Below, one piece after another: positions 1 to 64,000 of a DNA stretch of 64,000 nt (position 1 is its first letter; the number at the start of each line of letters is the position of its first letter). The stretch lies in contig OZ231127.1 in NCBI GenBank assembly GCA_965153355.1, positions 65,534,001 to 65,598,000 on the forward strand. The letters are read 5' to 3'. The translations under genes and the position numbers were made by a program. The notes beneath the pieces are model-generated. The model was given only the letters and a program-made list of their open reading frames with translations, was not told the DNA's origin and did no database searches. Source of the DNA: Flaccisagitta enflata. Lineage: Eukaryota > Chaetognatha > Sagittoidea > Aphragmophora.

Positions 1-35
1 CAAATCAATGAGAAAGATGGGTACTTGAAGCTAGA

Positions 36-250
36 GATGCAGAAGCGGAAGCGGAAGCGGAAGCGGAAGCAGGTGGAAGCGGTAGTTTGAGCATGGAAGC
101 GGAAGCGGAAGCGCTATTTTGAAATTAAGTGGAAGCGGAAGCGGAAGCGAAAACTTTTTTTGATGCCTAATGGAAGCGGAAGCGGAAGCGAAAGGACATA
201 ATGAAGCGCTTCCGCTTCCGCTTCCGCTTCCGCTTCCGCTTCCACTTCTA
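36..250. repeat. AAGCGG hexanucleotide arrays ending in an inverted block
   Basis: Blocks of three to five GGAAGC units separated by 10-25 bp spacers, followed at 207-243 by the inverted form GCTTCC, so the locus can fold back. The leading flank (TAGAGATGCAGAAGCGG) recurs inverted at 5061-5083. Confidence 0.85.
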
Positions 251-494
251 CTTCAGATCCTAGCAATATTTTGACAATAATCATGTCAGTTTTAATGATA
301 CTTATTTTAGTATAATTCATTCATTTTTTTGTTTTTTTTTTTCTTCTTTTGATGTTATTATTTTTTTCTTATTGCTTTTGTATATTTTTCTTTCATCTGT
401 TTGTCTCTGTTGGTCTATCCTTTTATTCTTCTTTCGCTTTATCTGACTTTTTTTTGTCTGTCTGTATATCTCTTTCTGTCTGTCTGTCTTTTGC

Positions 495-927
<433 letters not shown>

Positions 928-1194
928 TTCTCTTCATTTATTCACTGTTGATTGGTTAATTGGAAAGGAGCAAGACTCATATACCTTAAGACCTGATTTC
1001 ATAAATGTTTGAAAAACAAAAGCAAATAGATGATCCAATGATGTCATAAATAAATATACAAATTTAAATGATTCCAAAGATTAATTGAAAGGTGTAGAAT
1101 AAATAAATAAATGAATAAATATATAAATAAATAAACAAATAAATATAGACAATATGATTGTTTAAACTCATTGCAATAACTAGTGACAGCAAAA

Positions 1195-4100
1195 AAAATT
1201 ATATTAATATCTACAGTCTATGGACAAAACGACAATCGCAACTTTTGCTAATCACTGATAGGATGCTTAAGTGTGATTTTTTTCAAAATGTAGGCTTACA
1301 ACTGCTAGGTAGAAAATTACTAAGGACTGAAGCAAACTAATAGAAGTACTATTACTACAGGGAGGCCATGTAAATTGCTGAAATGAACTTTTTATAAATT
1401 AAAAGTATATGTTGGCATTGAGTCAACTACCCCCCTGCAAGTGTTGATTACCACCCCCCCAAGTGACCACTACCCCCCGCAAATATTGATTACCCCCCAC
1501 CAGTGTTGACTACCCCCTGCAAGTGTCAACTACCCCCCGCAAGTGTCAACTACCCCCGGCAAGTGTCGACTCCCCTTCGCGAGAATCAACTACCTTCTGC
1601 AAATGTTGACTACCCCTCTCAAATGTTGACTACCCCCTACAAGTGTTGACTACCCCCGCAAATATCAACTACCCCCCGAAAGTGCCGAATACCCCCCACA
1701 AGTGTCAACTACCCCTTGCAAGTGTTGTCTACCCCCCAAAAGTGTTGACTACCCCCCAAAAGTTTTGACTACCCCCCGCAAGTGTCAACTACCCTCCCAA
1801 TTGTCAAGTACCCCCTGCAAGTGTTGACTACCCCCACAAGTGTCAATTACCCCCACAAGTGTCCACTACCCCCCCCCAAGTGCTGACTTACCCCAAAAAT
1901 GTCAACTACTTTAAAAAGTGTTGACTACCATCCCCACTACCCCCTGAGTCAACTACCCCCCGCAAGTGTCAACTACCCCCAGCAAATATGGACTACCCCC
2001 TGCGTTGACTACACTCAACAAGTGTCAACTACCCCCACAAGTGTTGACTACCCCTACAAGTGTTGACTACCCCTGCAAGTGTCAACTACCCCCTACATGT
2101 GTTGACCAGCCCCGGCAAATGTCAAACCCCCTCCAAGTGTCCACTTCCCCCACAAGTGTCCACTACCCCAAGCAAGTGTCCACTACCCCCAGCAAGTGTC
2201 CACTACCCCCAGCAAGTGTCCACTACCCCCAGCAAGTGTCCACTACCCCCAGCAAGTGTCAACTACCCCCAGCAAGTGTCAAATACCCCCAGCAAGTGTC
2301 AACTACCCCCAGCAAGTGTCAACTACCCCCAGCAAGTGTCAACTACCCCCAGCAAGTATCAACTACCCCCAGCAAGTGTCAACTACCCCCAGCAAGTGTC
2401 AACTACCCCCAGCAAGTGTCAACTACCCCCAGCAAGTGTCAACTACCCCCAGCAAGTGTCAACTACCCCCAGCAAGTGTCAACTACCCCCAGCAAGTGTC
2501 AACTACCCCCAGCAAGTGTCAACTACCCCCAGCAAGTGTCAACTACCCCCAGCAAGTATCAACTACCCCCAGCAAGTGTCAACTACCCCCAGCAAGTGTC
2601 AACTACCCCCAGCAAGTGTCAAATACCCCCAGCAAGTATCAACTACCCCAGCAGGTGTGCTACACAGCAAGTGTCAACTACCCCAGCAAGTGTCAACTAC
2701 CCCAGCAAGTGTCAACTACCCCCAGCAAGTGTCTAGCTATCAACTACAGCAAGTGTCAACTACCCCAGCAAGTGTCAACTACCCCAGCAAGTGTCAACTA
2801 CCCCAGCAAGTGTCAACTACCCCAGCAAGTGTCAACTACCCCAGCAAGTGTCAACTACCCCCAGCAAGTGTCAACTACTGACAAGTGTCAACTACCCCAG
2901 CAAGTATCAACTACCCCCAAAGTGTCAACTACCCCCAGCAAGTGTCAACTACCCCAGCAAGTGTCAAATACACCCACAGCAAGTGTCAACTACCCCAGCA
3001 GGGTGTCAACTGCCCCCAGCAAGTGTCATACCACCAGCAACTGTCAACTACCCCAGAAACTGTCAACTACCCCCCACAAGTGTCAACTTCCCCAGCAAGT
3101 GTCAGCTACAGCAAGTGTCAACTACCCCCGGCAAGTGTCAACTACCCCAGCAGAGTGTCAGCTACCCCAGCATGTGTCGGGGTGGTTGACACTTGCAGGT
3201 AGTTGACACTTGCTGGGCCAGTTGACCTAGAATTGACACTTGCAGTACTTGCCGAGAATGGTTGACACTTGCGAGGTAGTTGACACTGCAGTAGTTACTG
3301 CCGAGGGTAGTTGACACTGCGAGGTGTTGACACTTGCGAGGCTAGTTGACACTTGCAGGGCTTTGACTGCAGGCTGGGTAGTTGACACTTGCGAGATGGT
3401 CCCGACACTGCAGTAGTTGACACTTGCCGAGGTAGTTGACGCTTGCAGTGTGACACTGCATGACGAGTGACGAAATGGTCCGAGCCAGTTGACACGCGGA
3501 GTGTTGACACTTGCGGGAAACAGTTGACACTGCGAGGAGTAGTTGACTTGCCGCGATGAAGTAGTTGACACTGCGGGGGTAGTTGACACTTGCGAGGTAG
3601 TTGACGAGAAATGGTGACACTGCCAGTGAATTGACTGGTGAGAACTGCGAGACGTGACCTGCAGAGTAGTTGACACTTGGAGTAGTTGACACTTGCAGGG
3701 CAGTTGACACTTGCGAAGGCTCAGGACACTACCGAAGTAGTTGACTTGCGAGAGCAATTGACACTTGCGAGAAGTAGTTGTTTACTGCAGGAGTAATTGC
3801 CGCGAAGTAGTTGACCTGCAGTAGTTGACGCAGCCGAGGGTGGGTGACACCTGTGGGCAGACGACACTGCGAGGAAATGATTGACGCTACCCGAAGGCAG
3901 TTGACACTTGCGAGGCTGAATTGACTCTGCGAAGCAGATTGACTTGCTGCGGCGTTGACACTGCGAAATGATTGACACTTGCGTGGTGACACTTGCAGGA
4001 GTGATCTGGCTGCAAGTAGTTGACACTCGCCAGTAGTTGACACTTGCCGAGGAAAGTTGACTTACTCGCAGGGGTAGTTGACACTCGCCAGGAGTAGTTG

Positions 4101-4783
4101 ACACTTGCCGGGGGTAGTTGACACTTGCTGAGTAGTTGACTGCGCTGGAGGGCAGTTGACTCAGGGGTTGTGGGGTAGTCACACTTTGGGATAGTTAACA
4201 CTTGGGGGTAGTGGAACTTGCGAGGGGTAATCAACACTTGCAAGTAATTGACACTTGCAGGAAGTAGTTGACACTTGCATGGGGTAGTTAACACTTTGAA
4301 ATTGACACACGCAAAATTGACACTAGGGGAATTGCCACTTTTGGGGGTAGTTAATATTGTGGGTAGTCACACTTGTAGAGGGTAGTCAACATTTGAGGAG
4401 TCAACACTTGCAGAAGGTAGGTGATTCTTAACGGAGGGTCGTATGCCGAGGAGTTGCCTTGCGAGTTCAACACTTGTGGGGGTAGTCAATGTTTGCGGTG
4501 GTAGTGGATATTTTGGGGGGTGGTAATCAGCTTGCAGGGGTAGTTGACATGAGCGAGACTCAATGCCAGCATATATAATTTGTAAAAGTTCATTTCAGCA
4601 ATTTACATGGCCTCCCTGTAGTAATTGTACTTCCATTAATTTGCTTCTGTGCTTAGCAATTTTCTACATAGCAGTTGTAAGCCTGCATTTTGAAAAAAAT
4701 CACACCTTAGCATCCTTTCAGTGATTAGCAAAAGTTGCGATTGTCGTTTTGTCCATAGACTGTCTATGTCATTAACATATTTT
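1195..4783. repeat. Giant palindromic minisatellite (foldback-like element)
   Basis: The outer arms 1195-1440 and 4545-4783 are inverted copies of each other with only scattered differences and small indels. Between them lie tandem repeats based on a unit of about 20 bp (CAAGTGTCAACTACCCCCAG). The unit runs forward from about 1420 to 3180 and in reverse complement from about 3181 to 4545. A core of 24 almost identical units occupies 2161-2640; the inverted half is more degenerate. Long terminal inverted repeats made of internal tandem repeats are the layout of foldback transposons such as Drosophila FB. No coding capacity is convincing. Confidence 0.85.
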
Positions 4784-4867
4784 CTATTATCTTTTATATT
4801 TCCTTGTTTTATCCCCTCTCTTTTTTTACATGAAAAAACATTTTAGATAACTTAAAAAAATGTTATA

Positions 4868-5090
4868 TTGAAATACTCAACAATATGGAAGCGGAAGCAG
4901 AAGCGGAAGCAGAAGCGGAAGCTATGCGCTCTAAAAGGGTGGAAGCAGAAGCGGAAGCGGAAGCTATGCTTTTTGAAATGGTGGAAGCGGAAGCGGAAGC
5001 GGAAGCTGTCAATTCTCAAATATGCCTTTTGGAAGCGGAAGCGGAAGCGGTCCAAAAATCTACCGCTTCTGCATCTCTACTTGAAGCAAT
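4868..5090. repeat. Second AAGCGG hexanucleotide array
   Basis: Four blocks of GGAAGC/GAAGCA units separated by short AT-rich spacers, closing with an inverted ACCGCTTCTGCATCTCTAC. It mirrors the array at 36-250 and flanks the palindromic minisatellite on the other side. Confidence 0.85.
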
Positions 5091-5094
5091 GAGG

Positions 5095-5440
5095 ACAACA
5101 TTGACAAAGAAGTGAAATGATCATTGATGAGAGCTTATCAATGAACAAGGGTGAATCATGAAGCAATGAGGGCAACAATAAAGGAAAGTCATCATTGATG
5201 AGGGAGTGAAACTGGAAGCAATTAGGACAACATTGACAAAGAAATCAATTGATCATTGATGAGAATTTATCAATGAAAAAGAGTGAAATTTGAAGCAATG
5301 AGGAAAACAATAAAGGGAAGCCATCGTTGATGAGAACACATCATTGAGAAAGAGGGAAACTTGAAGCAGTGAGGACAACAATGAAAGACAGTCATCATTG
5401 ATGACTGTTGAGAACATCTCATTGTCAATGAGAGAGAGAC
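5095..5440. repeat. Tandem repeat of about 60-65 bp, diverged
   Basis: Recurring blocks TCATTGATGAGA, TATCAATGA, TTGAAGCAATGAG and GACAACA in the same order, about five times. Confidence 0.75.
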
Positions 5441-5955
5441 GACAAAGCTGCGACATGTTTTCAAAGCGGGTGTGACGCGTGGAATCACAGCTGTTTTGAA
5501 TCGATTGATTTGTGTGATTGAGTGGTTAAGTTAGAATAAGCGTGAAAAAGAGAGATAGTCTGAATTTGTGTGTGTGCGTGGGTGTCTGCACATGTATGCT
5601 ATTTGTTTGTATGCGCGTGTGCATATGTGCGCATGTGTGTGCATGCATGCAATGGTTTGTTGGATGACGAGCTGAGTTTAGACCAGGAAATGTGATCAGT
5701 GAAAGCGGACATTTCATCACCAAAAATGCGGATAAATCGACAAACAAAAAAACAAACATAAAAGAACAAAGGCAACGACAACAGAAACCGTGAAATGAAA
5801 ATGCGACGGTACATCCTAGCTGAATCACGCCAGTGACGATAACACGACGTGATTTTGAAACGTGAATAAGATATATATTGTTTAAGCTTGAATGTGTAAA
5901 CTTAAAAGAGACGACAAATAATGATGAAGAGAGAGATAAAGTAGAATCAATTTAC

Positions 5956-57976
<52,021 letters not shown>

Positions 57977-60020
57977 GATTTAAAGGTGTTACTGGCGGCC
58001 TCTGCCGACGGTTTCAGGAAGACGGAAGCCGGAATTTAACGATGCCAAGAAAAAAAGAACAACAAAAAAAGAGACAAATGGACAACCAAAACAGGTGAAA
58101 GTAAAAAAACAGAGAGAGAGAGAGAGAGAGTGAGAGAGAGAGCTTATCTGAAAGAGAGAGAGGCTTTGTTTTTCGGAAGAATAATCGAAGGAAAGAAATA
58201 GAGAGTGTGAGAACAAGAAATATGATTTGATGCGATTGAATAAAAAACAAAACAACAAAAAAGTTATTCGGCGCAAATATCACGAAAAGCTTGGAGTAGT
58301 AATATCACATTGACGCGAAGGTTGCTACTTGTCAATGGGTGTGCGGCTAGAATTTGCTGTTGGGCGACAAGAAAAAAATGGGAAAAAGGGGATGGAGGCA
58401 GTTTCAGTGGAGGGACAAGTGAGAGAGATAAGGACAAGTGAGTGGGTAAACGACAAGTGAGTGGGTAAAGGACATGTGAGGGATATCGTACAGGGGGAGG
58501 GGAAGAGTAAAAGAGAGTTGAGGTTGGGGACGGGGAGGAGGAAGAGGAGAAATCAATCGTCAGTTTTTTAGGATAGTCAATGCGTAATTGTTTGTGGATA
58601 GAATGCGTAATGGTTTTCATAGACTTAATGACTAGGGATCAAACGATGTCAGATCAGATGATGAAAATACAAGCGACATTGTCGTAACTGCATCCTAATC
58701 AACGTTAAGCTGGCTATCGATGCAAAATGCTTGGCCTCAACTTCTGCACCTGTTTCCCCCGTAGCTTCACCCCCATCGGTTCCATTCTCAACACCTCATT
58801 TCGTACCTATGAGGTTATAATTATCAATGTAATTGATTAAGGGAGAATGGATTGGATTAAATACTGACCTGGTTAATAGACGAACGGCGATCGACGGAGC
58901 ATGAAGTTTTTAACAACGACGATGATCAAAAAAACTGAAAAAGAAACAGAGAAAGTCGGTGAACTTTATGATGAGAAAGTCCGAAATGGATGACAGATTC
59001 TTTTGTGGTCTATATTTGTCTAAGAAAGTCCAAATGAATGAAAGATTTTTTAAGTGATAATGAGTGACATTTTAATATGAGGATGATGTTTCAATTTACC
59101 GCAATCAAAGCTGACAAGAAGATCCTCTACTCCTTTTACTCCCCTCTCCCCATTTACAAAAACTACGGTTACTTTTGCTTATTTCATGTGGGCCAATGAA
59201 AACTTTGGTACTTTGTGTCGCCTTGAGTTGAATCATCTACAAGCACAGTAGTTCCAAAGAACCACACACAAGAAAAGTACCATCTTGTTCAAAAAAATCG
59301 TCTCACCTATATAGCTTATTTGTTATTAAACTACTTAGAGATCCATATTAACCACTGTGACCTTTGAAAAGAACAAGAAAAAATCTTTAAAATGCCGCAA
59401 AGCAGAGCAGAGCAGAGCAGAGCCAAAAGAGTGAAAATGTTTATATCTACAAGAAGAAAAAAATATACAGAAAAACGAGAAAAAAAATATAGACCTGTTT
59501 ATGTTCACATTTTCTTAGCTTATCGTTATAAAATCATATAAAAATTGGTGACCATTAGAAAAAGCTTCAAAAAATCTGTCAAATGCCGCCAACCAGATTT
59601 TTCTAGTTCAAACCATTTGAATTTTATATCAAAATGAACAAACATTGGTCTGAAAGCGCTGCAGAAAAAATTGCTAGAAAAGTCAATGGACTCTTTCTCC
59701 AAAATTGTTTGAAAAACCTTCATTTATATCTTACCAAATAGATACTAAGAATATTTAGCCTATACTAAATATTTGTAGAGAAAAATACAATTTGGTACAA
59801 AAATTAAGAACAATGAATGACTACTTTGTTTTACTGAGACGATATTTCTGAGCAAGATGGTAAGACTGAAGATTGCTGCAACGAGTTTGACATCACAGAT
59901 TGCTTGCATTTCCCTCTTTTAATCAACTATAAGATCGAACAATTCACATCGCTTTTTTTTTAACCATGAACTTAGGTCAATGAGTGCCAAATTGCTAAGC
60001 ACAACATCGGTACTGGCATC

Positions 60021-60177
60021 TTTTTAGTCGCGGACACGCGACTCTACACCTTGCCGTGTCGGTCGGTACGTCGGTACGTGGGTCCATTACGAATTTTGTT
60101 GAATTCCGAGCGATTATTGCATTACGGCCCCTGCCCAATCGTCCGCGACTGTTTTGCCGTGTATCCGGCCTTGTTAT
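60021..60177 (-). mobile_element. Hairpin element family, full copy
   Basis: On the minus strand: ACAAGGCCGGATACACGGCA, CAGTCGCGGACG, GGGCAGGGGC, core ACCGACGTACCGACCGAC, AGAGTCGCGTGTCCGCGACT AAAAA. Closely similar to 50000-50166 despite 10 kb separation. Confidence 0.8.
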
Positions 60178-60719
60178 TTCTCGTTTCATGCCTTGCTTAT
60201 ACAGTGTGAAGTTTACTGTAAGAAAACTCCATGAAATTATTTTTACCCGCAATTTTGCATCGGCGCAAAACTATGGTCGATGGTGAAACTGAAACAAAAT
60301 GATCCAGCAATCAGATTCTAGGAAACTTTCAGGGGGAATATGGCAGAGATGGTTGGAAAAATTGAAGAAAATGATGATGATGAAAAAAAAAATCTGGCCA
60401 TCAAAAAAGCAGTAGACTGATATGGAATTTAGGGAAATATATTTTGCGTAGCGCTAAGATGATTCGGAAAAAAAGTTGAAGTATCGAAGATTCGACTTTT
60501 TTAGACCTGCAGAGGAAAACTGATTTCCATTTGTTTGCTTCAGCTTTAAGGCAAGTCACTACATTTTGGGGGCAGAATAAGACTATGCATGAAACTTACA
60601 GGGTGAATATATTTGATTATGCTCTTTTAGATGGCACTGAGCAGAATTTTTATGTGATTGATAGTTTTTGAGTTAAAGCAGCAGGTAATCTACGACGTAA
60701 AACATTAAGATTACAACCC

Positions 60720-60985
60720 AAGGTTACTTAGAATCACTCGGGTTTTGCTCAGGGTTGCTTGTGGTTGCCCGGGGTTGCTCGAGGTTGCTTGTGGTTAATA
60801 TCATTGTTTGTCATGTATTGAAGCACTGTTGTTATTGTTCATGATATAGTCATTGTTTCAAATTGTGCAACCCCAAGCAACCTCGAGCAAACCTCAAGTA
60901 ACCCCAAGCAAACTCCAAGCAAACCCCAAGCTTGAGTTGCTTGGAGCTTACTCGGGCTTTGACCCCAAGCAATCCCCGGGGTATA
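60720..60985. repeat. Inverted array of GGTTGCTCGGGGTTGC / CAACCCCAAGCAACC units
   Basis: A GGTTGCT-rich block at 60735-60800 faces a CAAGCAACCTCGAGCAAAC-rich block at 60872-60975: a foldback of 12-bp units. Confidence 0.7.
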
Positions 60986-61081
60986 ATCTCACCCCAGATT
61001 ATGTAGGTGTAAAGAGCTTAAATCTTGATATTACGTTATGCAAATGATTTTCTCACCTTTTCTTATATTTTTTTCATTTTT

Positions 61082-61086
<5 letters not shown>

Positions 61087-61160
<74 letters not shown>
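61087..61160. repeat. (CT)n microsatellite
   Basis: 5' flank. Confidence 0.97.
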
Positions 61161-61164
<4 letters not shown>

Positions 61165-61224
61165 ATAATGCTGTTCCCCAATATTGCAATCTCCCAGAGA
61201 CAAAAATATACCATGAAGTGCATC

Positions 61225-61270
61225 ATGCGGACGGACAAAGCCTCTAATAGAGTTGCGTGTCCGCAACTTA
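61225..61270 (+). mobile_element. Hairpin element family, 3' fragment
   Basis: GCGGACGGACAAAGCCTCTA then AGAGTTGCGTGTCCGCAACT: stem TTGCG/CGCAA. Confidence 0.65.
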
Positions 61271-61644
61271 AAACATCAGATTTATTCAACAAGATACTAG
61301 CTTAGTGGCAGTTTAGAAAATTTCAAATTATCACCATATTTGCACAAAGTAAAACAGTTAGGAAAGTGTGTATGAATCATTTGTATTTTCACTGATGTGA
61401 AACTTTTTATGGGATGCCCTTTAATAATCTTAAAGAAAATGTAAATGAACAAAAAAAGCAAGATTGAAAACCGCAAAGGTGGTAATTTGAACATTGATCT
61501 CTAGGCACAGAGAAGGTCAATTGACTGTCTGAAGAATGCCTCTCTTTATTATTTTTCCTTCCATTTTTGCTTTTCATTGCGTTTTCATCTTCTCCATTTC
61601 GATATTCTTTCGTATCGTCTCTCTCTTTCTCTCTTTCTCACTAA

Positions 61645-61870
<226 letters not shown>

Positions 61871-61902
61871 GAAAACTTGGCGGGGAAATCAGTCTTTTTC
61901 TT

Positions 61903-62060
61903 TACAAGGCCGGATACACGGCTACCCATGTCACGTGCGGGTGGGCAGGGGCAAAAACTGCCCAGGAACGCCAAAAAAGTAAAGTGTGATGGACCAAGCA
62001 ATAGACAGACGGACGGACGGACAAAACAGGGTATAGAGTCGCGTAGCACGCGACTAAAAA
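61903..62060 (+). mobile_element. Hairpin element family, full copy
   Basis: ACAAGGCCGGATACACGGCT, GTCACGTGCGGGTGGGCAGG, core GACGGACGGACGGAC, then AGAGTCGCGTAGCACGCGAC TAAAAA. Confidence 0.8.
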
Positions 62061-62095
62061 CAAGAATTTATATGTCGGACATATACACTTTTTTC

Positions 62096-62252
62096 TTTTT
62101 AGTTGCGGACACGCAACTGTATAAGAGGCTTTGTCCGTCCGTCCGTCCGTCACGCTCGAGTTGTCACGCTCGAGTTGAAAAGTGGGAAAACGCGCATTTC
62201 CGCCCCTGCCCACCCGTCCGCAACTGGTGGCCGTGTATCCGGCCTTGTTATA
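62096..62252 (-). mobile_element. Hairpin element family, full copy with TTGCG stem
   Basis: On the minus strand: ACAAGGCCGGATACACGGCC, CAGTTGCGGACGGGTGGGCA, core GACGGACGGACGGAC, then CAGTTGCGTGTCCGCAACTA AAA. It faces 61903-62060 tail to tail. Confidence 0.8.
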
Positions 62253-62807
62253 AGAGACAACATTTTTTGAACTCTGGGTCTGGGTTCTCTTATTTTTTTT
62301 TGCCGTTTTGAGGCTCAATGTCTCTTAAATTGTTCTTAGTTTTTTCAACATGTAAAAAAAGCAAAAAGTGTTTAGATATATTATTTCGTGATAATCTAAG
62401 TATCTCTAGTAAAAAACTTGTTCATTACTATACAGCATTGAATATCTTGCCTAACTTGACAAGTAAAATCATAAAGGAAGTAGTTTTTTTTTCAGAAAAA
62501 AACTACCAATTTCACTGAAAAATTTGAATAATTGTCATTTATTTAAATACTTTTCTTGATATGATTTCCTCAAAAATTTCCAACGCTGAATCTCAGCCTG
62601 GGCATTATCTTATTTTGTTCTTAAAGTTTTTGCAAACCTCAGCCTCATGTCTCTAATAAAAAAGGCTCTTATTAAAAAAAAGTGTAAATCAAACTGGAAG
62701 AGGGAAAAGAGAGATGGTGTGAGTAGCGGAGGGGAACGATGTTTTTAAGTGGGTGACAGTGTTGGAGAAAAATGGAGAAAAGGAAAGACAAAGGAGAGAA
62801 GAAAAGA

Positions 62808-62817
62808 TAGATAGATC

Positions 62818-62887
<70 letters not shown>

Positions 62888-62900
62888 AAGATAGATAGAT
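62808..62900. repeat. (GATA)n tetranucleotide repeat
   Basis: Near-perfect AGAT units with GAAAGATC variants at both ends. Confidence 0.96.
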
Positions 62901-63295
62901 AGCTGAATAGAAAGATCGATAGATAAAAAGGTGAAAATACAGGTGGTCAGGGAGAGATAGAGAGATGAACAGCAAAAATCACAGGAAAAGAGAATATCAG
63001 TAGAACCAAAGAACGCGAATGATGTACACAGGAGAGGATATTTTTAATCAAGAGGAAAAAACCATAAGACAGCATCCAATCATCACTCGATTTGAAGGAA
63101 AGAGAAAAGAGAATAAAATAAAGATGAGCTTTTCAATTCTATTCTATTCTATTCTATGACGAGCGTCGAAATGATAGGCGAGACCAAGGTGCCAAACAAA
63201 ACATCAACACTGGGTAATTAACAGCATCAAATCATTAAAAGCAACAGCCGACAGCAACAACGGCAACTAAATCAACAAGGACAATGCTGAGAGAA

Positions 63296-63413
<118 letters not shown>

Positions 63414-64000
63414 CAGACAGAACGCAAGACGATTGAAAGACAGTTACACAAACAGATAGTCACAGACGGACAATAAAACAGACAGATAAAGAATGAAAAG
63501 AAAATGTTGAGTCTACGTGGAACAATACCAACTCTTCCTAAGGCTATTCTGGCTTTCAATTTCACATGAGGCAAAGATATCATAAAAAAGCGAGAAAGAA
63601 ATAAAAAGAGAGAAAGAGCGAGAGCAATAGAAAATGTTTGGTGCATGGTGGGGGAAGAAATTTTCAGAGAGAGAAAAAAAGATAAGAATGTTGTTTAAAA
63701 AAAGTTGGGGGAAAAGGTGAAAAGATCTGCCTCATCATAAAACAATTATGAAATTCCGGGGGTTTGTTTTTAATTAATCACAGAATCTTTGAAGTTTTCA
63801 ATTCTAGACTATATATAAAGAAAGATTTCCCCATAACAGAAAAAAAGGGAAATAGATTGTGTTCAAGAAACGAGAGTTCTTCTGATGAAAAGTAATTTGA
63901 TCAGAAAAAATGAAAGGAAAGCGCTGAGTAACTGGCAGTGGATGCGGGGGAAAAGGAAAAAAGGATGCCCATGAAAATTGCCGGAGATGAAAGGGAATTT

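Noticed and set aside
1966-3206. Long plus-strand frames with STTPSKCQLPPASVNYPQQV repeats
   Set aside because: All three frames are open because the 20-bp unit lacks stops; the same unit flips strand at 3181, there is no splice or start support, and the array is a minisatellite.
5526-5828. 100-codon minus-strand frame in intron 20
   Set aside because: Cys/Phe and His/Thr stretches from GTGT-type simple sequence; no match to the DII-DIII linker and not in phase.

Overview
This is a single stretch of an animal (metazoan, most likely lophotrochozoan-type invertebrate) nuclear genome. The evidence is GT/AG-spliced exons separated by kilobase introns, AT-rich introns, many long (GA)n/(CT)n and other microsatellites, and several families of short foldback or MITE-like elements. 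No bacterial operon, rRNA, tRNA or CRISPR is visible. The species cannot be named from the sequence alone.

The window is dominated by one gene on the minus strand: the 5' two fifths or more of a voltage-gated sodium channel alpha subunit of the Nav1/para/SCN type. I could place 20 coding exon positions plus one duplicated alternative exon. The order is initiator ATG at 57976, N-terminus (exons 1-3), domain I (exons 4-10), the long DI-DII linker (exons 11-17), domain II (exons 17-20) and the start of the DII-DIII linker, where exon 20 ends at 5956. Every exon-exon junction keeps reading phase, and the joined protein is about 1404 residues. Domains III and IV lie beyond base 1. Selectivity-filter residues D (DI) and E (DII) of the DEKA ring are present.

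Two exons, 6A (42058-42149) and 6B (41754-41845), are near-duplicate 92-nt exons for DI S3-S4. Inclusion of both would shift the frame, so they must be mutually exclusive, in the same place as vertebrate SCN exon 5N/5A. A 39-nt phase-neutral cassette (exon 15) and a tandem NAG acceptor (exon 17) add further splice variants.

Inside intron 19, on the plus strand, lies a small two-exon gene (11611-12335) for a predicted 163-residue single-pass membrane protein that I do not recognise.

The non-coding remainder is repeat-rich: a 3.6-kb palindromic minisatellite (about 1195-4783); a 2.9-kb foldback element (7016-9944) carrying a nested 659-bp transposon with a 5-bp target duplication; two Tc1/mariner-like TA-flanked elements; paired MITE families; and about a dozen copies of a short element whose 5' motif and 3' hairpin co-vary between copies, in the manner of Helentron/HINE-type elements. 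From 57977 to 64000 only 5' flank and repeats are seen.
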